Below are positions 1-12,641 of a DNA stretch of 64,000 bases, piece by piece (the stretch's first letter is position 1; every line of letters begins with the position of its first letter). The notes under the pieces were generated by a model. It was given only the letters and a program-made list of their open reading frames with translations, was not told the origin of the DNA and made no database searches. The DNA lies in assembly GCA_019454045.1 (NCBI GenBank), contig SKCR01023724.1, positions 186,001-250,000 of the forward strand, written 5' to 3'. The DNA is from Zanthoxylum bungeanum (lineage: Eukaryota; Streptophyta; Magnoliopsida; Sapindales; Rutaceae). The position numbers and the translations under genes are program-made.

Positions 1-1033
1 ATTGACAGCTCCGTCATTCATAGTAAACATATATCATGTTTGCGATCTGTTGTCATCCCTATCGGTCTGAAAGCTCGCATCACAATAACCAATGACTTTC
101 ATCTCAGAACAATCTCCGTATATCAAGAACACATCCTTAGTTCTTCTCAGATACTTGAGGATTGTTTTGACAGCTGCCCAATGTTGCTCACCAGGATTTG
201 CCTGATACCTGCTCGTTATGCTAAGAGCATAAGAGACATCAGGTCTTGTACATAGCATGGCGTACATGATCGATTCTATTGCTGAAGCATAAGGGATCCT
301 ACTCATACGCTCTCTATCTGAAGGAGTATGTGGACATTGCTCCTTAGATAATTTGATTCCATGACAAGTAGGTAAATTACCTCTTTTGGAATCTTCCATT
401 TTGAATCTTTTCAAAACTTTATCTATGTACGTAGATTGAGAAAGTCCTAACAACCTCTTAGATCTATTACGGTAGATCTTAATGACGAGGATGTAGGTTG
501 CTTCTCCCAAATCTTTCATGGAGAAATTCTGAGATAACCATTGCTTGGTGGCTTGCATCATGGGATTATCATTCCCGATGATTAATATGTCATCGACATA
601 TAATAGAAGAAATATAACATCATTCCCACTACTTTTCCTGTAAACACAAGGCTCGTCTACATTTTTTATGAAGTCAAATTCTTTGATTGTCTCATCAAAT
701 CGTATATTCCAACTTCTGGAGGCTTGCTTGAGTCCATAAATGGATCGTTTAATCTTGCATACTTTATTATGATCATCCTTAGATGCAAACCCCTCCGGTT
801 GTGTCATATAGACTTCCTCTACGAGGTTCCCATTAAGGAAAGCTGTTTTGACATCCATCTGCCAAATCTCATAATCAAAGTGAGTAGCTAGTGCCAGTAA
901 AATTCAAATGGACTTTATCATTGAAACAGGCGAGAAGGTTTCGTCATAGTCAATTCCTTGGATTTATCTATAACCTTTCGCCACCAACCTAGCCTTATAG
1001 GTTTGGATGTTGCCTTTGCATCAGTTTTACGCT
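1..1033 (-). pseudogene. Copia reverse transcriptase and start of RNase H (pol fragment)
   Basis: The longest open part (34-858) begins with MDVKTAFLNGNL and contains IYGLKQASRSWN and the catalytic YVDD box (LLLYVDDILIIGND). It then runs into the RT-RNase H connection with YASAIESIMYAMLCTRPDVSYA and a degenerate GYCDASF segment. These are diagnostic Copia RT motifs in the correct order. The N-terminal RT piece (about 860-1033) is recognisable but has stop codons. At the left edge the frame meets a TGA after NRSQT, where the family normally continues SGFVFT. The RT catalytic residues look intact, but the reading frame as a whole is broken. Confidence 0.9.
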
Positions 1034-2382
1034 TTAAATCCACTTGCAGCCTATGGGTTTTATCCCTTCAGGTGCATCCACCAAGTCCCAGACTTGATTC
1101 TGATACATAGAGTCTATTTCGGATTTCATGGCCTCAAGCCACTTGACTGAATCAATGTCACCCATTGCTTCATCATAACTGGTGGGATCGTCATTATCAA
1201 TGACCTGATCATGTTCCTTATCAATATGGAAACCATATCTTTCAGGCTCATATCTTTCCCTACCAAACCTTCTAAGTTCATAACCTTGTGCTTGTTCCAT
1301 CGATGCCCTTTTGAGGGGCCTGGGGTTTAGTTCTATGTTAGTTTGTTCTTCTTGTACCTCATCGAGGTCAAGTCTAATCCCACTATATTTCTTGAGAATG
1401 AATTCATTTTCTAGAAATTTAGCATTTCGTGAGACAAATGTTATATGTTCATTTGGGACGTAGAACACGTATGCTCTTGAGTTTAAGGCATATCCTACAA
1501 ACTTACATTTAACTGCCATATCATCCAATTTGTTAGTTTGTGTGAGCTTAACATATGCGTCACATCCCCAAACTCTTAGATAACTAAGACTATGATGTTT
1601 CCCAGACCATAACTCATATGGTGTTTGACTAACAGTCTTGGAAGGAACTTGGTTTAGTAATAGTGTTACAGTTTCTAAAGCAAGACCCCAAAATGAAAGA
1701 GGTAGATTCGTGCCTGGAATCATTGATCGGACCATATCTAATAATGTATGATTTCTCCTTTCGGAGACCTCATTATGTTGTGGAGTTCCCGGAGGAGTCC
1801 ACTGGAAACAATGTCATTTTCTCTCAAGTAATCTTGAAATGCGTCGCTTAAGTATTCACCATCTCGGTCAGACCTTAGTGACTTAATACTTTTATTAAGC
1901 TGGTTTTCTACTTCAGCTTTGAAGTCTTTGAATTTCTCAAAGGCTTCAGATTTGTACCGCATAAGGTACACATACCCATATCGCAAGTGATCATCGATAA
2001 AGGTAATGAAGTAGGAGAATCCACCTCTAGCGGTGACTGACATTGGTCCGCATAAATCAGAGTGTATGAGTTCTAATGTCTCTGATGCACGCTGTCTTTT
2101 ACCTTTGAAGGGTAATTTGGTCATTTTACCAAATAAACAAGACTCACAAGTTCCATAAGGTTCATATTTGAAGGGTCTGAAATACCCATCCTTATGTAGC
2201 TTAGTTAATCTTGTTTCATTGATATGACCTAAGCGACTATGCCATAGAAGTGATTCATTGAGATTATTTGAGTTAACGTTGTATATATTAGAGGTTGAAC
2301 ATTTTTTGTTAGTTATTAAGACATAGATACCATTATTCAAAATACCATCTCCATATTTTATTTCATTGAAAAAATAGAACAT
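1034..2382 (-). pseudogene. Copia integrase (pol fragment, frameshifted)
   Basis: Two open segments abut, 1738-2382 then 1034-1735. The first holds the GAG-pre-integrase motif LLWHSRLGHINETRLTKL, the CESCLFGKMTKLPF zinc-binding piece and the integrase core start LIHSDLCGPMSVTARGGFSYFITFIDD, followed by LRSDRDGEYLS. The second resumes with MVRSMIPGTNLPLSFWGLAL and the integrase C-terminus (HHSLSYLRVWGCDAYVK, CKFVGYALNSRAYVFY), then the linker to RT (WLEAMKSEIDSMYQNQVWDLVDAPEG). The frame is broken around 1736-1800, in the region between the core and the conserved SERRNRTLLDMVRS-type segment. Confidence 0.9.
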
Positions 2383-2395
2383 TCATTACAACTTA

Positions 2396-2842
2396 TTAGG
2401 CATGAAAAGCCTTTATTACATAAAGAGAAATTGAAATGATGTTCTTTACTAGAGAAGGTACATAAACACAATCTTCTAAGTCTAAAACTAAACCATTGGC
2501 AAAACTAATGAATAAGTCCCCACGCATAATGCAGCAGTTTTTGCTCCCTTTACCCATGCGTAAGTCAACCTCCCCATGACGGAGTCTCCTACTGTTTCTC
2601 AGGCCCTGCACATTGTTACACAAGTGAGTCCCACAATCGGTGTCAAGCACCCAAGTATAAGGTTCAGAGTTTTGAGAATATAGTTCAATCATAAACAATA
2701 TACCTGAAGCATTGGGCTTCTTGGCCTCTTGGGCTTCCCTAGCTTCCTTGGCCTTCAATGATCTACAGTCTTTCTTCCAATGACCATTATTTCCAAAAAA
2801 GAAACATTTCCACTTTCCTTTTTTTCTTCTCCACCTTACCAT
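2396..2842 (-). pseudogene. Copia nucleocapsid zinc knuckle and protease (fragment)
   Basis: The N-terminal part reads KWKCFFFGNNGHWKKDC, a CCHC zinc knuckle whose second Cys is Phe. It continues into a retropepsin region, YTWVLDTDCGTHLCNNVQGL. Copia elements of this lineage normally have D-T-G-C-G-S-H at the active site, so the Gly after DT is replaced by Asp. The segment ends in VLDLEDCVYVPSLVKNIISIS, a typical Copia PR-integrase connector. Both substitutions hit functional positions, consistent with decay. Confidence 0.85.
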
Positions 2843-3531
2843 TGGGCTTTAGGTGATCTGGAGCCTTGGACTTGCCCTTATTTTTCTTGGGCCTCGTGGC
2901 TTCAGGTCCGTACCCATAAGCATGACGGAGGTTTTAAGCTCCGGTTTCAAGTCATTCTCTGTTTGCTTTATCAGATTGTGCAATTCTGCTAAAGTAGTTT
3001 CTTTATTAGATAATGAAACTGCATAATAAAGTTAGAGAAGTCTTTTGGTGAGGACTGAAGAATTAGATCGTGACCTATCTCATGATCCATGATGAACCCG
3101 AGGTTGGCCAATTTTTCAATATGGCCAATCATCTTAAGCACATGTCCACTAACAGATCCTTCCTTATACCTTGTTTGGAATAAGGCACATGACACTTGGA
3201 ATCTCACGGTATGAATGGAAGTTGCATACAACTCCTTCAGTGAAAGATGATGGTTTGAGCATCCATATCTTCGTGAGCTTTCTGAAGTTCGTCCGACATA
3301 GAGCCAAGCATTATGCAAATTGCTTGCTCATCATCATCGACGTGTTTCTTCCAAGCTTCAAATATTCTTGGTCAGCATCTTCTGCAGGTTCAGGGGAAAT
3401 GGTCTTTCAAGAACATAGAAAATCTTTTCTTATCGTAAGATAATTTTAAGGTTTCTAAACCAGTCATTGTAGTTGTCCCATTTGAGCTTATGCTCATCAA
3501 GGATGGAACAAAATGATATTATGTTTGCCAT
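2843..3531 (-). pseudogene. Copia gag (N-terminal part, frameshifted)
   Basis: On the minus strand an ATG at 3531 opens a frame starting MANIISFCSILDEHKL and continuing with a WDNYNDWFRNLKIILR-like segment typical of Copia gag (UBN2 type), then hits a stop. The open part 2989-3318 carries SVSGHVLKMIGHIEKLANLGF, another conserved gag stretch. Frameshifts separate the parts. Confidence 0.7.
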
Positions 3532-4896
3532 TTGAATGTTTGTGAAATATTTTAACCCACCTGTTAAGAGAGAATGTTAAAATTAGGAATATGTTTTCAT
3601 TAATGTTTCATAATAACATGGGTTTTAATATTATGAAGTTGCTCCCACTCAATTGTTTTAAAATTTTAAGCAAATCGCATCAACCCCAATATGATGGATT
3701 TCTTGTGGGCAAGGATCTCATTATCATCAATTCACAACTCCAACTAGGGCCGGTCGTTATAAAATACGATAATTAGGTAGGTTCCCAACCAATTTATGAT
3801 ATAAATCACAATTCCTTGATCATTGGGTTGGGCAATCAAACATGCCATAGCTTATGCTAGTCCTTGTGGACACCCAATCTTTGCCACTAAGTTATAAGAC
3901 CACGCCTAAGGGTCACTGCGTCTTATGACTCAGAAAAGTCAAACCATTTTCAATCGTATGATTTAGGGACAAATTGGTTGGTCAGTCTGGTAAAGCCTAG
4001 TCCTGCCAATACGGTTTAAGCCATTTGGGTCTATACTTTACAATGGGAGGCAAATTTTAGACTTAAATTATTATTGAGGATTTTAGCAAGTTTAAGTGAA
4101 TAACTGTCAAATATATTCCTCCATTGAAAATTCTCCAGAGGGAGGGTGGAGCGAACTCTTTTAAATACCCTTACCTCTTAGGCTCTAATTGCCTTGGTGA
4201 CAGGAATAAACAATAGATCCTCCAAATTAGTCCAACACTTTAAATATGCTTTAAGGTAAGCTTTGAGTAAATGATTATCTAGATGTCTTCACAGCTTTTC
4301 CTTTTGGCTATAAAAAAAATCGTGAGTGAAGGAAGACACCAAATCATTATCTAACTCTAGTAATCCTTTGGTTAAATTAACTTTAGTTTGGAAAGTTTTA
4401 TTAACGCCTTGGTCCCACCCCACTTGTATCTTTTATAATGTCTTTTATTATAAACAAGTGATTTATATTTATTAGCCTTAAAGGTAATAAATCTCTAAGT
4501 TCATCACGGAATAATTACTTAGCTAAGGGATAAGCAATACACTCTCTATTTCCTTAGAAAGTCTCTAGATGCTTGCACCCTAAAATAATCATGCCAATTC
4601 TAATCATACATAGAATCATCAAGCATATGAGTTATTTAATATTGGAATTATTTTAGGCATTAAATAACTTTGATTAATATTTAATTATGATATTGCATTT
4701 TATTTTAATCAAATAAATTTACTATTCCATTTTTTACAGATGCATGAACTTTAAATGAAATTTCACAATTCAAATATTAACCAAATCATGCAAAACTTGT
4801 GCCTAAAAGTAAGTTCAGGGTGTTATCTTTCCAACGAGCTTTTACACACTCAATTTCGAGTTCAAATGAGAGAGAACTAATCAAAACAAAAACGGC
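3532..4896 (-). other. Untranslated leader of the minus-strand Copia element
   Basis: About 1.36 kb between the gag start and the primer-binding site. No credible ORF is present; on the minus strand it would be the 5' leader of the genomic RNA. Confidence 0.6.
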
Positions 4897-4908
4897 GCTC
4901 TGATACCA
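4897..4908 (-). promoter_or_regulatory. Primer-binding site, initiator Met tRNA
   Basis: The minus strand reads TGGTATCAGAGC, a perfect match to the 3' end of plant initiator methionine tRNA. It lies one base inside the LTR end at 4910, so it fixes the element's orientation and the LTR boundary. Confidence 0.93.
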
Positions 4909-4909
4909 C

Positions 4910-6850
4910 TGTTGGGAAGCCGCCGTGGGTGCACAGCGGAAAATTAAAAATTATGATGCCGATATCCCTTTGCCCAAGACCCATTTGTTTTGATTATTCT
5001 ACAAGACTAGGCATGTTACTATATATTCTAAGCATAAAAACTCATAAAACATGCAAAGAACATAAACCTAAACATGCTAACTATCATAAGAACTCTAATT
5101 AAAATAAAGAAAGAAAAAGACTTACTTGAACCGAAGACTCATCCAGTCCTCCCTCCAATTTACAAGCTTTTCTCGAACTCAGCAAGCTCTTCCACGTTCC
5201 AAAGAGCCACCCAAGTGTGTGGCCTCCAAATGTGCACACATCAAAGCCAAAACTCAACGACAAGACTACGCCTTGAGTGCACAGGTATTTTGCCGTTGGT
5301 GCTAGCCTAGGTAAATACCTCAAAACTTTTAACTTGAGATTCCTTTAGTCAATTAGACTTAAGGATCCTCAAAATCAGTGGCTTACTCTTAAACTTTAGA
5401 GTTGCTCACTTATATAAACCCAAGATATGAAAGGTTTTGGTGTAAAAATTTGAAAAGAATTCTTTGGGTTTATATAGGTACTCCAAAGACAACAAAATTA
5501 ATTAAGAATCCGATGTGGGATAAATGCTAATTAAATCTTAGCCATTGGATCTTAATTTAGTGGTTAATGAGATTATAAAACCCTAATAAGAGTTTGGGCC
5601 GAATTGGAATTAAAAAAAATAAAAAAAAAATAAAAAATGCAGATTATTTATTTATTTATTTTCTTATTCATTTTTCTAATTCCCAAAGTGCCCCTATCGT
5701 CATTCACCAATCCCTAAGCCACTTTGGAACCTCATAAATGATCTGTTCAATAATTAAACACATTGAACCATTTATGAATAATTCCTACAGCAATCATATA
5801 TGCTGTTAAATTTGTATTGTGCACTGTTAACCATTGATTTCGACTTTGTTGTGTGTGACCTTTTGGGTTCCCCTCAAGTTGGACATGAAATGAATCGTGA
5901 TAATTTAATCGAACATAAATTATCCTCCGATCAGATGGTCTTTCGATTTCAATGACCAAGGTTGACATCTAGCAACATGCTAAGGCCCCCAAATGAGAAG
6001 GAAAGATATATACTCATTTTGTATGCGATTTACTTATGATACGGTCCCTCACCTCACTGTATCCCCACTGTTTGACCTAAGGTATGGAAGGTGTCTACCC
6101 ATATAGTCAAAGGTATGATGTTGATAGTGTCATGAATCATGCTAACCCAAGAATCTCACATGATTCTTCCGCTGCAGCCACAGTCTCAAGCACTGATCAT
6201 ACATATCAACCCGCGAACTGGAATACTACTCTTATAGGAAAATATTATCCGAGAGAGTGGCGATTCTCTGTTGTATCTTTACAAACTTCATGTGTTTCAA
6301 CAAATGACCCAATCATACCCTTATGACCGGATCTTTTGAACCGGGGAAGGAGAATGTCAAAGTCATTTGATCTACACATAAGATTGTAAAGACCTCAAGT
6401 CTAAGGACTAGTTATACAATCGATACATGAAAGTTCTCACAAACACATGGGATAAACACTCCATGTGAAAACTTTCGACGTCAGTTCGATGGACACGAGC
6501 AACTCATGCATCCATGTGATACACCAAGCGGACGGATCTCCGCTAGTAGCCTATGAGATCGGCTACCCCATTTAAGGGGCGGATCATATCATCATGCTAG
6601 TCTCTCCGCTTTGTGAACGCCCAGATTATTCACAAAACTATGACTAGGAACGTTTGAGAGTAATGATTCTCATAATGCATGGAAGCCATCATCTTATTAC
6701 TCCAAGGGCTTTATTACAGTGTTTGATGATTCATATAATTTATGTAAGACACGTATAATAAAGATTGTCATTTTATTAATTAATGAAAATATTGCAAATA
6801 CATGTACATATAGCCCATCCACAAGTTGGGTATAGGGCATATCCCTAACA
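4910..6850 (-). repeat. 5' LTR of the minus-strand Copia element
   Basis: On the plus strand it opens TGTTGGGAAG and closes CCCTAACA, giving the usual TG...CA ends with a short imperfect inverted repeat. Length is 1941 bp. The inner end is defined by the PBS and the outer end by the junction with the interrupted SIRE-like LTR at 6851. Confidence 0.88.
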
Positions 6851-8136
6851 ATATTTTGACACTTATCATTAATATATGTATTTTGTTATTTAATGTAAAT
6901 ATTAATACATATATTTGGATATTTATATTATTAATTATTTAAGTTATTTAATTGTTAAATAATTAAGTAATTAAAATAAATATCTAATTTCATCATTTGC
7001 TAAATTAATGGCTTGTTGTAATTGGTTACACATGGCTATTAACTTTAATAAAGGTAGTTGTTATCAAATTTGTTTTTGCTTCTTTAATTAGATTAAAAAT
7101 TTACTAACCAATTTTTTTTGACAAAAATGCCCTATAATTTCGGCAAGCTAGGATTTAGTATATAAAGGAAATTTGTTCTTTTTGCTCTCACTTTTGGCCT
7201 TCCAAAAATTCTAACATATAGGGAAAATGAGAGAAAACAAAAGGGGCCAGAAAAAAACCATGGAGTTTTTTCAAAGAATAAGGTAGTTTCTTTATTCTTT
7301 AACTTGGAAAATATTTCTATTGTTCTAGCTTTTGACATATGATGTAGTATTTGTTTTCTACTCTCTAATTATGGGTTAAGAATGATGGTTGCCAAAATTA
7401 GACGGAGATATGCATGTGTAGAAAGTTAGTAAGCTTAATTAGTGTAATATAAGCTTACTTTGGTTATTAGATAACTTGTTGTCATTCTAGAGTATTGACC
7501 ACTCTTATAACTCCTAGAATTTTTCTTGAGTTCTTCATTGGTGGAGACGTTGATTGGTGTTAATATTAATATGATTAATGTTGAGAAAATTAGATTTAAA
7601 GCATGAAAAACGATAATTTTTGCTCCCTGATCAGACCAGGAAATTATGAAAATTTAGTGGTGAAATATATGTTATTTAAATGTACTGGATATGTATTGGG
7701 CATTGGCATAATTACCGGAAATTTTTTCGGAGTGAAAATATACAAAAACGGCGAAAAACGACGTTACCGGGTGAATTTCGGGCTTACCGAGTGACGGCTG
7801 TCCAAATAGTGAATTGGTCACTATTTTGGCAGCCCATGAACTGCCCAAGTACTATTTCCCCATGTGTATTGGTTGGTCGGTTCGGACAAAAACGCATTTT
7901 TATGCTATTTTACGGAAAAATATTTTCGTAAAAGTTTCGTGATGTTTCTAAATTATTTATGTCGTTATTTGATATCGAATAAATATTTTTAGGTGAGATA
8001 TGAATGAATTATTCATATTGGATTTTGAATAATTTATATTGGATTTTGAATAATTTATTCAGTAAGTTTAAAAATTTTAAAGTTACTATTTTGTCCGAAC
8101 CGCGCCTTCCGTTGCGCCTTTGATAAAACCCCAACA
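6851..8136 (+). repeat. 3' portion of a SIRE-like Copia LTR, truncated by the Copia insertion
   Basis: The segment aligns over its whole length in architecture with the second half of the LTR at 9512-11906 (about 1285 bp) and ends in the same AAAACCCCAACA. Between about 7680 and 7860 it resembles the solo LTR at 22108-24560 more closely: both carry a GACGGCTGTCCAAA-like stretch followed by a GTGAAyTGGTCACT palindrome and CAGCCCA, which the 9512 LTR lacks. The missing first half must lie left of the window, beyond the inserted element. Confidence 0.8.
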
Positions 8137-8755
8137 CCACATACCTTAAGGCTAAATGTAAGAAAGCTATGGCAGCCCCCCTTAGTGATTCAGAATGTGG
8201 TTATACTTTTGATGAGTCTGCTAAAGACAAGAGCAATTTTATGGCCTTTGCTGCTAGTGGGTCTGGTGAGTGAGAGGTTATTGTTAGTGATGATGATGCT
8301 GATTCAGAAGTCTCACTCGATGAGTCTGTAGATGATGATAGTCTTCAGATAGCTTATGTTGAACTGTTTAATGAGAGTTTATCTATTAAGAAGACTAATA
8401 TAGGTGTCAATAAGAGGCTAAAAATAGTAAAACTAGAAAATAATGAAGCTCAAGCCAAATTTGAGCAAAGCCTCTTGATGGTAGATGACTTGGAGGAGAG
8501 GAATAGAGGCCTAGATGATATGGAAGAAACTTTAGAGGCCGAACTTGAAAATGCTAGAACTCAATTGTCTGTATTTTCTAGTGCGAATAAAAAACTAGAC
8601 CACATGCTAGGTATTAGTGTTAAGCTTAATTGCAACAAGACGTCATCGTCTAGAGCTGTGTCTAACCCTCCTAAACATGACTTAGGTAAGAAGCATGTTG
8701 AGTGTAGTCATATGATTCCTCTTTTTGTTCCTCGAGCTATAACCCAACCTTGAGA
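8137..8755 (+). pseudogene. SIRE-type gag C-terminal region (fragment)
   Basis: The frame reads KAMAAPLSDSECGYTFDES and a long acidic, Glu/Leu-rich coiled-coil stretch (for example LMVDDLEERNRGLDDMEETL within 8475-8753), as in the gag tail of SIRE/Maximus Copia elements. A stop interrupts it near 8272 and it ends at a stop at 8751-8753. No primer-binding site or gag N-terminus is found between the LTR end at 8136 and this segment, so the 5' part of the internal region is deleted or belongs to another copy. Confidence 0.65.
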
Positions 8756-9495
8756 CATGGCTTACATCTTTCGAAGAAGATGTTTCCACAAACAGAAGAT
8801 TAGAATGTCTAATCAGCCTTATGCTTCATGTTTGGCAGCATCATGTATGACATGTTATGTATTAGGCCTGATATCAGATTTACAGTTAGTGTGACCAGCA
8901 GGTATCAGTCCAATCCAGGAAATGATCATTGGATGGTCATTAAACATATCCTCAAGTATCTTAAAGGTACTAAAGATAAGTTTATTATTTATGGAGGAAG
9001 CGAACTATAAGTTAATGGGTATACATATTCCGATTTCCAATCGGATCCTGATGATAGAAAGTCTACATCAGGATTCGTGTTTACCCTTAAGGGAGATGCA
9101 GTTTGTTGGAAGAGTTCCAAACAGGGGTCGACAGCTGATTCCACCACATAGGCATAATATATTGCAGCTTCTGAAGATGCAAAGAAAGCTGTATGGGTTA
9201 GGAACTTTATCACAAAATTGGGAGTAGTCCCAAGTATCGAGAATCCGATTTCGTTATCTTGTGATAATACTGGATTCATTGCGCAAGCAAAAGAACCAAG
9301 GGTGCATCAGAAGTAGAATCATGTGGAACGAAAATACCACATCATTTGAGAGATTGTGTTGTGGGGGGATATTGTCGTGTACAAGGTACCGAGTGAAGAT
9401 AATGTAGCAGACCCGCTTACCAAGGCCATTCCTCCAAAGTTATTTGATAAACATGTGGAGTCGATGGATATTAGATACAATCGATATTGGCACTA
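8756..9495 (+). pseudogene. Copia RT end and RNase H (fragment)
   Basis: The frames contain MLCIRPDIRFTVSVTSRYQ, HILKYLKGTKDKFIIYGGSE, then SDFQSDPDDRKSTSGFVFTL, ADSTT and LSCDNTGFIAQAKEP, and finish DNVADPLTKAIPPKLF and a stop just before the polypurine tract. This is the RNase H domain of a Copia element, with a frameshift near 9008 and stops near 9150 and 9315. It follows the gag remnant directly, so protease, integrase and most of RT are deleted. Confidence 0.88.
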
Positions 9496-9498
9496 GAG

Positions 9499-9510
9499 CA
9501 AGTGGGAGAT
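9499..9510 (+). promoter_or_regulatory. Polypurine tract
   Basis: The purine-rich stretch AAGTGGGAGATT immediately precedes the LTR start TGTTAGGG, the standard Copia arrangement for priming plus-strand DNA. Confidence 0.85.
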
Positions 9511-9511
9511 T

Positions 9512-11906
9512 TTGTTAGGGTTGGTGCTCAAAGCGCCAATTTTATTATGTATTTCCCTGTAAATACTAATGTAATATTTTATTATGAATAAAATAAACAG
9601 TTTCCATTATATAACATCCTCTTTTATATGGTAAAGACATAACCGACCTTATAATGATTAATTATGATACTGTTGCAAAAGCGTCGCAACTGACATTGTG
9701 ATGTATCATGACGTTGTCATTCTTAGACAGTTCCTGGTCAAGGTTTACACTACTTGGTCAGTAATGTAAACCTGTTGAGACTGGTACATATCGTATATTG
9801 GAATCTTGGATTCCGATGGTTTTTTAATGAACCTTGAGTCTTGGAGACTCGTATAGACGTGTAGGTATTTATAATGGATAAACACTTAACGATTCACCAA
9901 ATATTCTTAACGGATGGTACACCAACGTCAATAAGAATCTTCTCGGGTTGAGTGAGCATAGTGATTCTTTGACTTGAGATACCACTGTAGATATATGAGT
10001 TATCCTCCATACTTAGATGGCAGTAACGTCACCGATCTATTTAGATTAGAACTCCGCATGTTTATTGGGTATGGACTGGTGCTCATGATATCTTGTGTGT
10101 ATCATGAAAGGATCTGTCAGTTCTGTGTACAGAGCATAAGTATTCAATATTGAATTAGCAATCTGTTAAATCCATGGGCCCGTGGTATACTATAGAAATT
10201 AGTTCTAAGTGTTATTAAGGGATTGCTGATAGAAACATCGACGTGATTATATCTATAGAGATTTGACGTTTACATCTATATCTCTGGAATAATCCGGATA
10301 CCTGTGACTGATGGATTATACATATACAATGACCTCGACCTGTATGGTTCAGAGAGTTTATCCGTGTTCGTCATAATTTACGGGTGGGTAGATTATGGAC
10401 ACGAAATTTAATTTCGTGACGAATATGTCTGAACCTATAGAGTCTCACTAGTGAAATATACTCGTAGAGCACTATGGCAACTTTTATGAATAATACTGAT
10501 TATTTATAACTCGTTTAACGGTTAAACGAAAAATACATGCAAATTGACTTAATGGTCATTTCTTAATTAATGTGTATTTGTATTTAATATTTGATATTAT
10601 TAAATACACATTAATTAATTATCAAATTATGATATTTGACATATATCATTAATATGTGTATTTGAGATATTTAATGTAATATAATACATATATTTAAAAT
10701 ATTTGTATTTAATTATTTAATTGTTAAATAATTAAATTAATTGAAATAAGAAATATCTTTAGTAATGATTCTACTTTTAAATGACTTGGAATGATTGGTT
10801 ACATTTGTTTCATTGTATTAAATGATATAGTGATCAAATGAAACAAGTAAGCTTAGTCATTTACCATTTTAATTAATTGAAATAAAATGAAAATATCTTG
10901 TATTTCTTTCTCTCCCATTCACGGCAATTGAAGGGAAAATATATAAGATTTTTTGTTTCATTTTCTAAAAACACAATAAGTTACAAAAATAAATTACAAA
11001 GAAAGCTTGAGAGGAAAACTTGAAGAACAAAGGAAATACATCAAGCAAATTCTTGGATTTTGTAAGTAATTTCCAACTTTCTTCAACTAGGAAATTATTT
11101 CCATGTATCTAGGCTTCAACTTGTGATGCTTATAATTTTCTCTACTCTTTAAGTATGTAATTTAAATGGTTGTGAACTTGTTTGAAAGATATGAGCATGT
11201 ATGTTAATAAAGAATGCATGAAATTAGTTCATTAGCACTCTTTTAGCCATTTGATGGTGATGTTGCCATTCTAGAATTGCTTAGCCACTCATTGATGACC
11301 TGGAATTTTTCTTGATTTGTTTCATGATGGTGAGACTTGTTTGGTGTATTAAAGATTGAATTAAAGTGTTGGATTTTATTAATTTGGTGAATTTGATCAT
11401 TTGGATAATTTGTAAAATTAGGGTTCATAATCCTTTCCAAATTTGGGGCTTTTCATATATGTGATGTAATTTGATGTATATATGATGTATGTTAAATTTG
11501 GGATTGATTATATTTGATCTTGACATATTTTGAACAAAAAATGACCAAATTGTAAATCCTGGAAAATCTGGGGGCTGTTCGGCAATTGTAAAAACAAAAT
11601 GGGGATTTTTGTTGTAATTTATATTTTCATGTATTAGACATGTAAAATCATTTTTGGATTAATTTGAAATCACTTAAATATGTATTTGACTATTTGAGGA
11701 CCAAAATGATCAAAATACAAAGTTATGGAGTCAATTCGATAATTATAAGAAATTTGATTTCTTGGGTTAAAATTTCAGATTTTAAGTATTGGGTAATTAA
11801 ATAAATAAGTTTATTTAATTGATCCAAGAAAAAATTTTGAAATCGAAAATTCTGATTTTCCGCGTTCTGCTGCGCTAACCCGGTAATTCCCTATAAAACC
11901 CCAACA
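9512..11906 (+). repeat. 3' LTR of a SIRE-like Copia element
   Basis: It begins TGTTAGGGTTGGTGCTC and ends CCCCAACA, 2395 bp. The left edge is set by the polypurine tract and RNase H. The right edge abuts the 3' region of another SIRE-type element. By eye it is clearly diverged from the LTR remnant at 6851-8136, so the two may not be a matched pair. Confidence 0.87.
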
Positions 11907-12641
11907 CATAAGTGTTGTATTTAGCCAAATTTAAAGTGATGCATATTATTTCATGTCATAAACCGCTGAATACTGACTGAGTATCATTGTATTTGCTTGA
12001 AGCACTGTTTCGGTCAGTTTTTTATAAATAGTTTTTTTTACCTCATTGTGTATTTGTTTATGCTCTTTGTCATTGCATATCATTTGTTTTGCATATCTAT
12101 GAGTGTTTACTTCCCGTATGTTTTTAAGCTAACTGTGTGGGCCTGTTACTAAGGGGGAGTAAGTTCTGTTTGCATATACTCTTGCATGAGTTATCTCCTA
12201 TTGTTTTTCCTGGTACCTTCATCCTTTGTCATTTCGTGATAAAAAAAATGGAGAGTAGATTAATGGGGAGTAGTGCCGTAGTTTAATTAAGGGGGAGTAG
12301 TAGCGTAGTTTATCCTTTTGTTATCTCCGTTTTAAGGAGAGTTAAGATTAATGGGGAGAAGGATATCTACTTGTTCATGCATGAGTTTTATACCTGTTTA
12401 ATTTAATTTTTGATAATCTCAATGTTTTTCACGGTTTATTGTTGTTTATGGATGTTTCAGGTAAGCAAGTTTGTTACTGATGTGACATTGATTTGAAGAC
12501 TACTTGGTTAGGTATTAGATCGAGTCATAATGTAATAAGTCACTGTTTTGATGGTTAACAGTTTGCTATTTTCTTTTTGGGTCTATTACCGTAGTCTTTG
12601 TATTAGGTAGTGTTTTATCACGGAATATCAAAGGGGGAGAT
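11907..12641 (+). other. 3' internal region of a second SIRE-type Copia element
   Basis: This non-coding stretch carries repeated purine-rich GGGGGAGTA and GGGGAG blocks and ends AAAGGGGGAGATTG directly before an LTR, as in the long 3' untranslated regions of SIRE/Maximus elements. The rest of the element's internal region is displaced to the left by the inserted stack. Confidence 0.7.

Larger units (their letters stand above)
1..6850 (-). mobile_element. Ty1/Copia LTR retrotransposon, 3' end outside the window
   Basis: This is a minus-strand Copia element. Reading leftward from 6850 it shows an LTR (4910-6850), a primer-binding site, a long leader, gag, protease, integrase, reverse transcriptase and the start of RNase H, which is the Copia gene order. 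The 3' LTR must lie left of base 1. All coding parts carry frameshifts or stops, so it is not autonomous. It sits inside another Copia LTR: the base after its LTR (6851) continues the second half of a SIRE-like LTR. The target duplication cannot be checked because the left boundary is missing. Confidence 0.9.

Noticed and set aside
7603..7931. Two overlapping open frames in the LTR remnant
   Set aside because: They are inside a Copia LTR and not conserved in the related LTRs.
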